Source: an uncultured Neomegalonema sp.
GTDB taxonomy: Bacteria; Pseudomonadota; Alphaproteobacteria; Rhodobacterales; Rhodobacteraceae
Direction: 5' to 3'
DNA length: 64,000 nt
Assembly (NCBI GenBank): GCA_937911325.1
Contig: CALDSD010000045.1
Location: 18,012-82,011 of the forward strand
Position numbers and translations under genes: made by a program. The notes beneath the pieces are model-generated. The model was not told where the DNA came from. It ran no database searches and saw nothing but the letters and a program-made list of their open reading frames with translations. Positions 16,102-25,437 of this stretch are shown one piece after another; within the stretch, counting starts at the first letter, position 1; every line of letters starts with the position of its first letter.

Positions 16102-17829
16102 ATGTCGCAAGAATCAACAGAACTGAACGCGAGCGACCGAAGTCTCTTGGCGAGACGAGAGGCGTCTCAAGCTGAGACTAAAAAGGACCAGGAACTGAGA
16201 AAAAAGTCTGTTCTGGCGCAGCTGGAGGCGCATCGCGACGAGATTGCGCCAGTCCACATGCGCGCGCTGTTTGCGTCGGACCCGAGCCGGCCCGAACGCT
16301 ATGCCGTGGCTCTGGACGATCTCACCTTCGACTTTTCACGTCAAAAACTGACGGACAAAACGCTCGGCCTTTTGCTGGATTTGGCGAACGCCGCCAAGCT
16401 GCCGGACGCCATCGAGGCGATGTACACCGGCGACTGCGTCAACCGGACGGAGGGCCGCGCGGCGCTCCACCCGGCGCTTCGCGCGAAGGGGGGCTATTGG
16501 CCGACGCCGGAAGGCGAGTGCGCACGGCAGAAAGCGACGGCCGTCCGTGATCGCGTGCGCGCTTTCATTGGCCGCTTGCGAGCCGGCCTCGTCCTCGGCG
16601 CAACCGGGTCTCCAATCACCGACATCGTCTCGTTGGGGGTCGGCGGGTCCGACCTCGGGCCATTCATGGCCGCGCGCGCCTTCGACTACTTTGAAGACGG
16701 GCCGTCCGTGCATTTCATCGCCAATGTCGACGGCATTGAACTGGCCGAGACGCTGCGCCGTCTGCATCCGAGCAAGACGCTGATCCTCGTCGCCTCCAAG
16801 AGCTTCTCGACGCTGGAGACCTTGGAAAACGCCAAGTCGGCGCGGGAATGGCTGACCGAGGGCCTTGGGGAGGTCGGCGCTCGCAAGCATTTCCTGGCGG
16901 CGACCGTCAATGTCCCGGCCGCTTTGGACTTTGGCGTGCCGCGAGAGCAGATTTTCGAGTTCTGGGACTGGGTTGGCGGGCGCTTTTCCATCTGGTCGTC
17001 GGTTGGTCTGACGATCCCGGCGCTGATCGGCTGGCGTCGATACGAGGAGTTCCTCGAAGGGGCCGCGGAAGTCGATCGTCATTTCCGCGAAGCGCCTTTG
17101 CGCGAGAACATACCCGCCCTGCTCGCCTTGATCGGGGTTTGGAACCGAAACCTGCTTGGGCATGAGGCGATCGCGATCTGCCCCTATGATCATCGCTTGC
17201 GGCGTTTGCCCAGCTACCTCCAGCAACTGGAAATGGAGAGCAACGGCAAACGGACGACCCGCGACGGCGGACGCGTCGGACTGGACACGGCGCCCGTCCT
17301 CTTTGGCGAACCAGGCACCAACGCCCAGCACAGCTTCTTTCAGTTGTTGCATCAAGGCAGTCAGGTCGCGCCGGCGGACTTCTTCGTCGCCGCGAAGCCG
17401 ACCGGAGGGTCGGACGCCCAGCACGCCCTTCTTGTCGCGAACTGCTTTGCACAGGCGGAAGCTCTGGCGATCGGCCTGACCGAGCCGGAAGCGCGCGAAA
17501 CGCTCGCCTCCGAAGGCAAGGACGCGGCGACGATCGACCGGATCGCGCCGCATATGGCGTGCCCGGGCGACCGGCCGACAAACCTGTTTCTCTACCGACA
17601 GCTAGAGCCGCGCACCTTGGGCCGTCTGATTGCGATCTACGAACACAAAGTGTTCGCGCAGGGTGTGATCTGGAACGTCGAGAGTTTCGATCAGTGGGGC
17701 GTCGAGCTTGGCAAGCGCAGAGCGAAGTCTCTGACTCCGCTCGTGCGCGGGGACGCGCCATCAGAGGATGCGCACCCGTCGGTTCGAAACCTCGTCAAAC
17801 GCCTGCACGCGCTGCGTAACCCGCAGTAG
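16102..17829 (+). CDS. pgi: Glucose-6-phosphate isomerase
   Basis: 575 aa. Interconverts glucose-6-phosphate and fructose-6-phosphate. Both family signatures are present: the first around 'FGEPGTNAQHSFFQLLHQG' (about residues 410-430), the second in 'VFAQGVIWNVESFDQWGVELG' (about 525-545). SIS domain motifs include SLGVGGSDLGPFMA. The ATG at 16102, after a run of seven G, is chosen over an upstream frame extension. About 25 aa longer than usual, from a charged N-terminal helix. Confidence 0.96.
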   Translation: MSQESTELNASDRSLLARREASQAETKKDQELRKKSVLAQLEAHRDEIAPVHMRALFASDPSRPERYAVALDDLTFDFSRQKLTDKTLGLLLDLANAAKLPDAIEAMYTGDCVNRTEGRAALHPALRAKGGYWPTPEGECARQKATAVRDRVRAFIGRLRAGLVLGATGSPITDIVSLGVGGSDLGPFMAARAFDYFEDGPSVHFIANVDGIELAETLRRLHPSKTLILVASKSFSTLETLENAKSAREWLTEGLGEVGARKHFLAATVNVPAALDFGVPREQIFEFWDWVGGRFSIWSSVGLTIPALIGWRRYEEFLEGAAEVDRHFREAPLRENIPALLALIGVWNRNLLGHEAIAICPYDHRLRRLPSYLQQLEMESNGKRTTRDGGRVGLDTAPVLFGEPGTNAQHSFFQLLHQGSQVAPADFFVAAKPTGGSDAQHALLVANCFAQAEALAIGLTEPEARETLASEGKDAATIDRIAPHMACPGDRPTNLFLYRQLEPRTLGRLIAIYEHKVFAQGVIWNVESFDQWGVELGKRRAKSLTPLVRGDAPSEDAHPSVRNLVKRLHALRNPQ

Positions 17830-17933
17830 CTCCGCTATCTAAAACATGGTGGCTGTCGCCGAGGGCCCAAGTTGGCGCTGGCGGCGCAGGCGTCTTCGCG
17901 TCAAGCTCTCTGCGATAATCAAGGGAGGACGCG

Positions 17934-18692
17934 ATGCGGCTTGAGGGTAAGACAGCGCTGATCACTGGCGGAGGCTCCGGCTTTGGCGAAGGCATCGCCC
18001 GACGTTTCGCAGAAGAAGGCGCCAACGTGATGCTCGCCGACGTCAATCTTCCAGCTGCAGAAAAGGTCGCGTCCGAGATCAGCGGGACGTTTCAGGGCGC
18101 GGCGAGAGCCGTTCAGGCGGATGTCGCCGTCTCCGACGACGTTGCTCGGATGATCGATGCAGCCGAGCGGGATCTTGGCCCGGTCGACATTCTGGTGAAC
18201 AACGCCGGCGTCACCCCTCGCAACCAACCGATGTTGGACGTCGAGGTAGAGGAGTGCGACCGTGTCGACGCGGTGAAAGTCAAGGCGATTTATCTCGCCG
18301 CCCGCAAACTCGTTCCCCTGATGCGCGAGCGCGGCGGCGGCGCAATTCTCAACATCGCCTCCACAGCGGGCGTTCGCCCCCGTCCGGGCTTGGTTTGGTA
18401 CAATGGGTCGAAAGGCGCAGCGATCACCTTGACCCGGGCGATGGCCGTCGAGTTGGCGCCGGATCGCATTCGGGTGAACGCGTTGAACCCCGTCGCTGGC
18501 GAGACGCCGCTTCTGCACATGTTCATGGGCGAGGACACGCCGGAAAAACGCGCGCAGTTTGTGTCGACCATTCCACTTGGGCGGTTCTCACAACCCAAAG
18601 ACATTGCGAACGCGGCGCTGTACCTGTGCTCGGACGAGGCCGACTTCATCACCGGAGTGACCTTGGAAGTCGACGGAGGGCGCTGTGTCTGA
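17934..18692 (+). CDS. Short-chain dehydrogenase/reductase
   Basis: 252 aa classical SDR. It has the cofactor motif ITGGGSGFGEGIARRFA, NNAGV, a catalytic Ser in NIASTAGVRP, the Tyr-Lys pair in WYNGSKGAA, and C-terminal GVTLEVDGGRCV. AGGGAGGACGCG precedes the ATG. Acidic 'LADVN' after the second strand suggests NAD preference. It overlaps the next methyltransferase by 8 bp, so the two are one operon. Substrate unknown. Confidence 0.9.
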   Translation: MRLEGKTALITGGGSGFGEGIARRFAEEGANVMLADVNLPAAEKVASEISGTFQGAARAVQADVAVSDDVARMIDAAERDLGPVDILVNNAGVTPRNQPMLDVEVEECDRVDAVKVKAIYLAARKLVPLMRERGGGAILNIASTAGVRPRPGLVWYNGSKGAAITLTRAMAVELAPDRIRVNALNPVAGETPLLHMFMGEDTPEKRAQFVSTIPLGRFSQPKDIANAALYLCSDEADFITGVTLEVDGGRCV

Positions 18693-19362
18693 CCGGGTTT
18701 TTCTGACCTTCAAGGAAGCCGTCAGACACGGTCTGGGCGATATCGAGGGACTCGACGCGATCGATCTGGGCTCTGGCTCCGGCGGAAAGACCCGCGCTCT
18801 GGCGTCGCTTGGCGCTGTCGCAACGGGGCTCGAACCACAGCAATCTGCGGTAGACCAGGCTCGCGAACGCGGTGGCGGCCCGGCATATGTCATGGGGTCC
18901 GCCGACGCCGCGCCGTTTGGCGACGCCGAATTCGATCTCGCCGTCTTCACGTACAGCTTGCATCACTGCCCTGATCCGGTCGCAGCCCTGCGCGAAGCCG
19001 TGAGGGTCGTGCGCCCAGGCGGACGTATCGCGGTTTTCGAACCGGAAGCCGATGATCCGATTTATCCGGTCGCCAAACTCATCGACGACGAGAAAATGGT
19101 CTATGACCTCGCACAATCTGCGATCGCGCAGGTCTCCAACGAGGCGGGTCTCGATCGCGCGGATCCGGTGCGTTACGCCACCCGCTACCGTGTCAGCACG
19201 GCCGAAGCGCTGATCGAGGGCATGGTTTCGGTCAACCCGAACCGGAAACGCCCTGACGCGCTCACCTTCAAAACTCTCTTCGATGCGGCGCTGGAACGCG
19301 ATGAAGACGGCGTGTTTATTCCGTGTTGGGAACGGCTGGACGTGCTTCGGAAGGCCGCGTAG
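18685..19362 (+). CDS. Class I SAM-dependent methyltransferase
   Basis: 225 aa, Methyltransf_11 type. Motif I is AIDLGSGSGGKTRALAS; motif II/post-I is ATGLEPQQSAVDQA; then ADAAPFGDAEFDLAVF and LHHCPDPVAALREAVRVV. It uses a GTG start inside the end of the SDR gene, preceded by GGAGGG. Acceptor unknown. Translational coupling to the SDR suggests consecutive steps of one pathway. Confidence 0.88.
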   Translation: MSDRVFLTFKEAVRHGLGDIEGLDAIDLGSGSGGKTRALASLGAVATGLEPQQSAVDQARERGGGPAYVMGSADAAPFGDAEFDLAVFTYSLHHCPDPVAALREAVRVVRPGGRIAVFEPEADDPIYPVAKLIDDEKMVYDLAQSAIAQVSNEAGLDRADPVRYATRYRVSTAEALIEGMVSVNPNRKRPDALTFKTLFDAALERDEDGVFIPCWERLDVLRKAA

Positions 19363-19453
19363 CCAGAGCCGAGCGCCTTGAACGCGTCGGTGAGATGGGG
19401 CTTGCCACGATCGCGGCTTCGGCCCATCTCTGCGCGATGATCAAGGACGCCTC

Positions 19454-20347
19454 ATGACCCAGGATCCGACGGACCCCTCCACCGGACCAGACGACCCAAA
19501 CCGTCCGGCGCCGACGACGCGCCCCCCGCGCGCCGGCCAACGGCTGAGCGGAGCTGCGCCGCGTCCGACGGAACCGCCGCCGCCGCCGCCGCCGCCCGAG
19601 GCGCTGTCCCAGCGGCACTACGGCGAAAGCGACGACCCGACGGCGCCGCCCAGCCGGATGAGCTTCAAAGGCGCCCGCGCGACGGCAGCCTTGATCATCC
19701 TGCTGAGCCTGATCGAGATCTCCATCTACCTCTTTGGGCGGGTGCTTGGTCTTGCGGAGGGCTTTGCCGGGCCGAACGCCTTGCGTGAAGCGATCCTACA
19801 GGTATTCGCGTTCGTGCCGGGCCAGCTGTTCGCCGTTGCGCAAGGCGTTGTCGGACCAGTCGCGCTGCTTCCCCTTCTGTCGCATGCTTTTCTTCATGGT
19901 GGGCTTGTCCACCTCGCCTTCAATATGGCCGCGATGGCGGCGTTGGGTCCTCCGGTCGAACGCCGCATGAGTACGGGCGCCTACCTGCTGCTCTTTGTTC
20001 TTTGTGGGATCGCGGGGGCGTTGGGACATACCCTTTGGCAGTACGGCGCCTTCTTGGCCGGCGCGCCGGGCGGCGAGCGGGTGTTGTTCACCGGCTTGGT
20101 CGGAGCCTCCGGAGCGATCTGCGGGCTGCTCGGGTTTGATCTGCGGCGTCGATACGAAGCTTTGCGGCTGCTGCCGGAACACGCCGGACGGATCGCGCCC
20201 GGCCGCTGGCTGTGGAACGCCTCCGCAGGTTTTGTGCTGGTCAACGTCGGATTGAGCCTCATCGACTCGGTGATCTCGGGCGCGGCGCACCTTGGCGGCT
20301 TCGCCGCCGGGCTTCTGCTGGCCCCGCTCCTGATGCGCAAACGCTAA
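19454..20347 (+). CDS. Rhomboid family intramembrane serine protease
   Basis: 297 aa. A proline-rich cytosolic N-terminus (residues 1-70, including eight consecutive prolines) precedes six membrane segments. Rhomboid features are HAFLHGGLVHLAFNM in the third segment, the catalytic Ser in GLVGASGAICGLLG, and the partner His in GAAHLGGFAAGLL. Cleaves membrane helices; substrate unknown. A second rhomboid of different architecture lies at 32563-33312. Confidence 0.9.
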   Translation: MTQDPTDPSTGPDDPNRPAPTTRPPRAGQRLSGAAPRPTEPPPPPPPPEALSQRHYGESDDPTAPPSRMSFKGARATAALIILLSLIEISIYLFGRVLGLAEGFAGPNALREAILQVFAFVPGQLFAVAQGVVGPVALLPLLSHAFLHGGLVHLAFNMAAMAALGPPVERRMSTGAYLLLFVLCGIAGALGHTLWQYGAFLAGAPGGERVLFTGLVGASGAICGLLGFDLRRRYEALRLLPEHAGRIAPGRWLWNASAGFVLVNVGLSLIDSVISGAAHLGGFAAGLLLAPLLMRKR

Positions 20348-20467
20348 GACACACGTCAGAGCAGAACGGCCGGTCTAAAACTTGCCTCTCAGATGTGGGG
20401 ATTGCGGATTGGGTAACTTATTGTTCTGTTTTGGGACAAATAAGGGCGCGGATTGGGAAGATCGGGC

Positions 20468-21025
20468 ATGGGGTTCTTTCGAAACGAGACAGAAGACTCG
20501 TCACCAGAGGTTGATTTCCGCTCTGAAGAGCGTCGCAAACTGACAGGTCGAAGCCAGCACTATACGGCGCTGATGAATGGCGCGTCGCTGCCGCTGCGGG
20601 ACATTTCAGAGCGGGGATTTTCGGTCAGCGGCGACGAAGCCACCGCGCCGACCCGCGGCGTCGTGCAAATCGTTTTGGGCGGCCGCGTGATCAAGTCAGG
20701 CTTCGCGATGCGAGCCTGGGGCGAAGGGCGGGCGATCGGCTACAGTTTCTTGCACGATCTCCCAGTGGCGGTATGCGCCGGTTCACAAGACGAAGCCGAT
20801 ATCCGCGCCCGCGGCATTCGGCGCCGTCTGTCCCGAGAAATCGAGAAAACCCGGTACGAGCAGAAGCCCTCCGCGCCGGCGAACGACGGCGGCAAACCAC
20901 GCAAGAGCTTTGGCCGGGTCCGATCGGACGCCAAAGCGGCGGGCGCGCCGAAGGCTGCGGACCGACGTCCAACCTCGATCATGGGCCTGCGAGAGCGGCT
21001 CGGTTTCAACGTCAAAGACAAGTAA
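20468..21025 (+). CDS. PilZ-domain protein
   Basis: 185 aa. Both c-di-GMP-binding PilZ motifs can be seen: RSEERRK near residues 17-23 (RxxxR-type) and RDISERGFSVSG (DxSxxG). The remaining beta-barrel strands follow, then a basic, low-complexity C-terminal tail rich in Lys, Arg, Ala and Pro. ATG 20468 is preferred over the TTG 15 bases upstream. It may respond to c-di-GMP, but the partner is unknown. Confidence 0.75.
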   Translation: MGFFRNETEDSSPEVDFRSEERRKLTGRSQHYTALMNGASLPLRDISERGFSVSGDEATAPTRGVVQIVLGGRVIKSGFAMRAWGEGRAIGYSFLHDLPVAVCAGSQDEADIRARGIRRRLSREIEKTRYEQKPSAPANDGGKPRKSFGRVRSDAKAAGAPKAADRRPTSIMGLRERLGFNVKDK

Positions 21026-21090
21026 CCGACGCAAAGCCCTTTCGCGGGCGCGGCCGAGCGCGCTATCAGGTCTCGATCAAGGAGATCTGA

Positions 21091-21993
21091 ATGACCGACG
21101 CTGATCCGCTTTTCCCGGGTTTCACCACCGATACCTTTCATACTGACGGCGCCGAGATCTTCTACCGAACCGGCGGCGCTGGCCCGCCTTTGCTGCTCTT
21201 GCACGGTTTTCCCCAAACCGGCGCCATGTGGGCGCGCTCGGCGCAACTTCTCGCTCAGAACTTTCGGGTCGTCGTGCCTGACCTTCGCGGATACGGGCGC
21301 TCGTCCGGCCCGGTCGGAGAGGCGTTCTACACCAAGAGAGTGATGGGCCGCGACTTCGGAGCTCTGATGACGTCGTTGGGCTTTGAGACCTTCAACATCG
21401 CGGGTCATGATCGCGGCGGACGCGTCGCTTATCGGCTGGCGCTGGATGCGCCGGAGCGGATCGAGAAGATCGCCGTTCTCGATATCCTGCCGACGATCGA
21501 GTACTGGCGCAGCTTCGCGTCGCGCTCTTTCGCCGTCGGAATTTATCATTGGGGTTTCCTGGCCCAGCCCTACCCGTTGCCCGAACGGCTGATCAGCGGC
21601 GCGCCGGAATTCTACATCGATCAGAAACTCAAAGACTGGTCAGGCGGCGACGACCTGTCGCCGTATGACCCGGCGGCGCTTGAGGAATATCGCGCCGCGG
21701 CGCGCGATCCCGCAACGCTGCGCGCGATGTGCGACGATTACCGCGCCGGCGCAGGCGTCGACGCCGAACATGATGAAGCCGACGAAGCCGCGGGACGAAA
21801 GATCACCGCCCCGTTGCAAGTGCTCTGGGGGGCGAAAGGGATCGCCCAGAAATCGCAAGGCCCGCTGGCCGTGTGGCGGCGCTGGGCGGAGACCGTCAGC
21901 GATCTGCCCATGAATTCTGGGCATTTCATCCCCGAGGAACAGCCAGAAGAAACTGCGAAAGCGCTCGCCTCGTTCTTCACCAAGACCGTGTGA
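21091..21993 (+). CDS. Alpha/beta hydrolase, fluoroacetate (haloacetate) dehalogenase-like
   Basis: 300 aa. The positions known to matter in the Rhodopseudomonas fluoroacetate dehalogenase are all present in order: nucleophile Asp plus two carboxylate-binding Args in GHDRGGR, the triad Asp in AVLDILPT, the His-Trp halide pair in YHWGFLAQP, the Tyr in CDDYRAGAG, and the base His in NSGHFIPEE. The epoxide hydrolase-type N-terminus 'LLHGFPQTGAMW' also fits. The nucleophile is Asp, not Ser, so it is not an esterase. Close relatives include epoxide hydrolases and haloacetate dehalogenases of wider range. Single gene with GGAG upstream. Confidence 0.82.
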   Translation: MTDADPLFPGFTTDTFHTDGAEIFYRTGGAGPPLLLLHGFPQTGAMWARSAQLLAQNFRVVVPDLRGYGRSSGPVGEAFYTKRVMGRDFGALMTSLGFETFNIAGHDRGGRVAYRLALDAPERIEKIAVLDILPTIEYWRSFASRSFAVGIYHWGFLAQPYPLPERLISGAPEFYIDQKLKDWSGGDDLSPYDPAALEEYRAAARDPATLRAMCDDYRAGAGVDAEHDEADEAAGRKITAPLQVLWGAKGIAQKSQGPLAVWRRWAETVSDLPMNSGHFIPEEQPEETAKALASFFTKTV

Positions 21994-22101
21994 ACCGAGT
22001 TTCATAGGTGGTTTCCGACACTTCCGTCGGAAATGGAACATCGCCGCGCATTTGCGACGCCGATCCTGAACGGACAACCGAGACCATCCGGGGAGGCTCG
22101 A

Positions 22102-23106
22102 ATGCCGACAGGTCTTTCACACGCGCAACGCGAGTCGTTCGACGCGAACGGGTTTCTGATCGTCGAGGATGTGATCGCATCGGAGCCGCTCGACGCCTTG
22201 TGGGCGGAATACGAAGACCGCCTGGACGAAGCGGCGCGAGCCCTTCACGCGCGAGGGCGGATCCAGGATCTGCATGCGGCCGATGCCTTTGGCGAACGAT
22301 ACACCAAGCTGATCGCGCAGGCGCCGGAGGTCTTCGAGTATCTCGATATCTCCTACGCGCTGAACGAGACGCTGTCCGAGACTGCAGTCATGCACGCCGG
22401 GCCTGCGGTCTTCAGCGTCCTGACCGATCCCGGTCTCTTGGACGTCGTCGACTCTGTGATCGGTCCAGAGATCTACTCGAATCCGGTGCAGCACGCCCGC
22501 ATCAAGCCGCCTCAAGACGCGCTCACCGGCGAGATCGCCGAGCTGAGCTATGTCGGCCGCACGACGTGGCATCAGGACATGGGCGCGCTGACGGATGACG
22601 CGGAAGGTTCCAACATCGTCACCGTCTGGGTCGCTGTAACCGATGCGATGGAGGAAAACGGCTGCCTTGTCGCGATCCCGGGCAGTCACCGCGTCGATGG
22701 CGGCCGCCTGCGCACCCATTGCCCCGGGGGCGCGATCAACGCCGAGAACTTCATTCCCGGTCGGGGCCTGTCGCCCGGCGAGAGGACGCCGCTGCCGGTG
22801 CGCCGGGGCGGGATCGTGCTGTTGAACCGATACACGGAACACGCGGCCCTGCCGAACCGCAGCGGCTCGCTCAGGTTCAGCCTCGACCTGCGCTACAATC
22901 CAATCGGCCAGGCGACCGGGCGCCCGGCGTTTCCCGGCTTCGTCGCCCGCAGCCGCTCAAGACCGGAAACGGCGCTCCGCGATCCGGCGAGGTGGCGGCA
23001 ACTGTGGCTTGATGCGGCTGAGGCGATCCAAACCGGAGCTTATCAAGGTCCGATCTACGAAGCGGAACGCTGGAAAAAACATAGCGGATCGCCGCTTTGC
23101 GCCTAG
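22102..23106 (+). CDS. Phytanoyl-CoA dioxygenase (PhyH) family protein
   Basis: 334 aa Fe(II)/2-oxoglutarate-dependent oxygenase. The HxD metal pair is in TTWHQDMGAL; the distal His is in YTEHAALPN, followed about 10 residues on by the 2-oxoglutarate-binding Arg (LRFSLDLRY). GGGGAGG precedes the ATG. PhyH proteins of this size act on diverse small molecules, including ectoine and phosphonates; this one cannot be assigned, though it is not close to the EctD pattern. Confidence 0.85.
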   Translation: MPTGLSHAQRESFDANGFLIVEDVIASEPLDALWAEYEDRLDEAARALHARGRIQDLHAADAFGERYTKLIAQAPEVFEYLDISYALNETLSETAVMHAGPAVFSVLTDPGLLDVVDSVIGPEIYSNPVQHARIKPPQDALTGEIAELSYVGRTTWHQDMGALTDDAEGSNIVTVWVAVTDAMEENGCLVAIPGSHRVDGGRLRTHCPGGAINAENFIPGRGLSPGERTPLPVRRGGIVLLNRYTEHAALPNRSGSLRFSLDLRYNPIGQATGRPAFPGFVARSRSRPETALRDPARWRQLWLDAAEAIQTGAYQGPIYEAERWKKHSGSPLCA

Positions 23107-23148
23107 ATATCCGTCTCGGGGCTCCCCAAGAGACGATGCGGATCCGGC

Positions 23149-23904
23149 GTGCCGAAACGACTGTTCAGAAAACCGCGAATTCTCGTGCTGGGCGGCAGTT
23201 TCGAGGCGCATGTGTTGATCGAAACGTTGACGCGCGAGGGGTTTCAGGTCGTCGCGTCGATCGGGCCTGAGCGCGAGTGCTATGACGCGCCGATCGCCGA
23301 CGAGGCGCGTGGCGGCTTCGCCGGCGCCGAGGGGCTGATGACCGCATTGAAATGGCGTCGGTTTGACGCCGTGATCGACGCCTGTCCGCCTTTTGACGGC
23401 GAGACGGCCAACGCGGCGCATGTCGCCTGCGCGGCGCTCGGCGCGCCGCTTCTGCGCCTGCGCCGTCCAGCTTGGTCGCTTGACGCGTGGCCAAACATCC
23501 GGCGCGTCGACGACGCGGGACACGCCGCGAAAGAGGCGCAGATCTTCAGTCGGGTCTTCCTCAACGTCGGCCGTCGCGACATCATCGCTTTTCAACAACG
23601 CCGCGACACCTGGTTCCTGGCGAGGCTGCACACGCCTGTGAGAGGGCGCTTCCCCCTGCCGCGCGGCGACTTCGCCGTCGGCAAACCACCCTTCACCTGC
23701 GCGCACGAAGTGACGCTTCTCCGCGACTATCGCATTCGTCAGCTCATCCTGCGCGATGAAGGCGGAGAGATCGGCCGCAGCACCCTCGACGCCGCCGCCG
23801 AGTTGGATTTGCCGGTTATCCTGATCAATCGTCCCGGCGTTCCGAACGGCCCGATTGCGACGACCCCTCAAGAGGCCGCCGACTGGGTGCGGCGACGGGT
23901 CTGA
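23149..23904 (+). CDS. cobK: Precorrin-6A reductase-like protein
   Basis: 251 aa, GTG start. It has the CobK/CbiJ layout: a Rossmann start ILVLGGSFEAHVLIETL, 'FDAVIDACPPFDGETANAAHVAC' in the middle, 'LLRLRRPAW', and a C-terminal 'AAELDLPVILINRPG'. The canonical enzyme reduces precorrin-6A in aerobic cobalamin synthesis. No other cobalamin gene lies within the window. The end overlaps the leader of the downstream aminotransferase. Corrinoid supply would matter here because MttB-family proteins normally work with corrinoids. Confidence 0.82.
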   Translation: MPKRLFRKPRILVLGGSFEAHVLIETLTREGFQVVASIGPERECYDAPIADEARGGFAGAEGLMTALKWRRFDAVIDACPPFDGETANAAHVACAALGAPLLRLRRPAWSLDAWPNIRRVDDAGHAAKEAQIFSRVFLNVGRRDIIAFQQRRDTWFLARLHTPVRGRFPLPRGDFAVGKPPFTCAHEVTLLRDYRIRQLILRDEGGEIGRSTLDAAAELDLPVILINRPGVPNGPIATTPQEAADWVRRRV

Positions 23905-23986
23905 GATCCCCGCGACAGACTGGATCTTCCGTCTGCGCCCGAGCCGGCGTAAGCCTGAGAGACGAACAGCAATACGCGAGTCCGAC

Positions 23987-25408
23987 ATGACCTTCGCCGA
24001 CACCGCCGCCGCGCCGCTTTCAAACCTGCCGCCGCTCGAAGACATCCAGGCGCAAGACGCCGCGCATCACTGGCATCCGTTCACGGACACGGCGGATCTG
24101 AACGCCCGAGGCACGCGGGTGATCAAATCGGCGGAGGGGTGTTGGCTCACCGAAGCGCAAGGGCGCAAACTGCTAGACGGCATGGCGGGGCTCTGGTGCG
24201 TCAATGTCGGATATGGGCGCGACGAGATCGTCGAAGCCGTCGCCAGGCAAATGCGCGAGCTGCCCTACTACAATACCTTCTTCCAGTGCACCCATCCGCC
24301 GGCGACCGAGCTCGCCGGGATGCTGGCGGAGGTTTATCCGCCTCATATGAAGCGCAGCTTCTTCACGGTCGGCGGTTCGGACGCGAACGACACCGCATAT
24401 CGCTTGGCTCAGGTTTATTGGCAAAGCATGGGCAAGCCGACCAAGACCGCCTTCATCGCCCGGAAAAACGCGTATCACGGCTCGACGGTGTTGGGCGCGA
24501 GCCTTGGCGGGATGGCCGCGATGCACGGCCAGGGCGGCTCGGCGGTGCGGGAGGTCCACCACATCGATCAACCCTATTGGTTCGGCGAAGGCCGCCCACA
24601 CGGTTTGACGCCTGAAGAGTTTGGTCTGCAACGCGCCCGCGCTCTGGAAGCGAAGATCGATGAATTGGGCGAAGACAATGTCGCAGCGTTTATCGCCGAG
24701 CCGATCCAGGGCGCCGGCGGCGTGGTGATCCCGCCTGAAACCTACTGGCCGGAAATCAAGCGCATCTGCGCCGAGCGCGAAATCTTGCTGATCGCCGATG
24801 AGGTGATCTCGGGCTTTGGCCGGTTTGGAACCTGGTTCGGCTGCCAGTCATTCGACTTCGAGCCGGATATGATGTCGATGGCGAAGGGCTTGACCTCCGG
24901 CTATCAGCCGATGGGCGCTGTCGCGATCTCGGAGAAGGTCGCAGAACCTGTCATGGCCGAAGCCGGCGAAGTCTTCCACGGATACACCTATTCCGGACAC
25001 CCGGCCGCCTGCGCCGCGGCGATCGCCAATCTGCGGATCATTCGCGAGGAGGGACTGGTCGAGCGCGTCCGCGACGACATCGGCCCCTATCTGGGTCAAC
25101 GATGGGCGTCGCTCGAGGATCATCCGTTGATTGGGCAAACCCGCTCTCGCGGACTGATCGGCGCGGCGGAGCTGGTGAAACGCAAGGAGCCCGACATCGA
25201 GCTTTTCCCAAATCGGGGAACGATCGGCGCGCGTTGTCGCGACATCTGCGTTCAGAATGGTTTGGTGATGCGCGCGGTCGGCGACTCGATGATCATCTCG
25301 CCGCCGTTGATCATCACCCGCGACGAGGTGGACCGTCTGGTCGATCTGGCGCGGAAAAGCTTTGACGAGCTGGCCGACGCGCTGTCTCGCGAAGGCGCGC
25401 TGGCCTAG
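23987..25408 (+). CDS. spuC: Class III aminotransferase, putrescine/polyamine:pyruvate type
   Basis: 473 aa, PLP enzyme. The N-terminus 'HHWHPFTDTADLNARGTRVI' and LDGMAGLWCVNVGYGR match SpuC/omega-amine transaminases. PLP-binding features are NAYHGSTVLGASLGGM, ADEVISGFGRFG and the Schiff-base Lys in SMAKGLTSGYQPMGA. The start at 23987 removes a non-family 44-residue extension that overlaps cobK. It likely transfers an amino group from putrescine or cadaverine to pyruvate, which complements the agmatinase 11 kb upstream. Related enzymes act on beta-alanine or taurine, so the substrate is inferred. Confidence 0.85.
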   Translation: MTFADTAAAPLSNLPPLEDIQAQDAAHHWHPFTDTADLNARGTRVIKSAEGCWLTEAQGRKLLDGMAGLWCVNVGYGRDEIVEAVARQMRELPYYNTFFQCTHPPATELAGMLAEVYPPHMKRSFFTVGGSDANDTAYRLAQVYWQSMGKPTKTAFIARKNAYHGSTVLGASLGGMAAMHGQGGSAVREVHHIDQPYWFGEGRPHGLTPEEFGLQRARALEAKIDELGEDNVAAFIAEPIQGAGGVVIPPETYWPEIKRICAEREILLIADEVISGFGRFGTWFGCQSFDFEPDMMSMAKGLTSGYQPMGAVAISEKVAEPVMAEAGEVFHGYTYSGHPAACAAAIANLRIIREEGLVERVRDDIGPYLGQRWASLEDHPLIGQTRSRGLIGAAELVKRKEPDIELFPNRGTIGARCRDICVQNGLVMRAVGDSMIISPPLIITRDEVDRLVDLARKSFDELADALSREGALA

Positions 25409-25437
25409 CGGGAGACTAAGGCGGGGGGACGCTGTTC

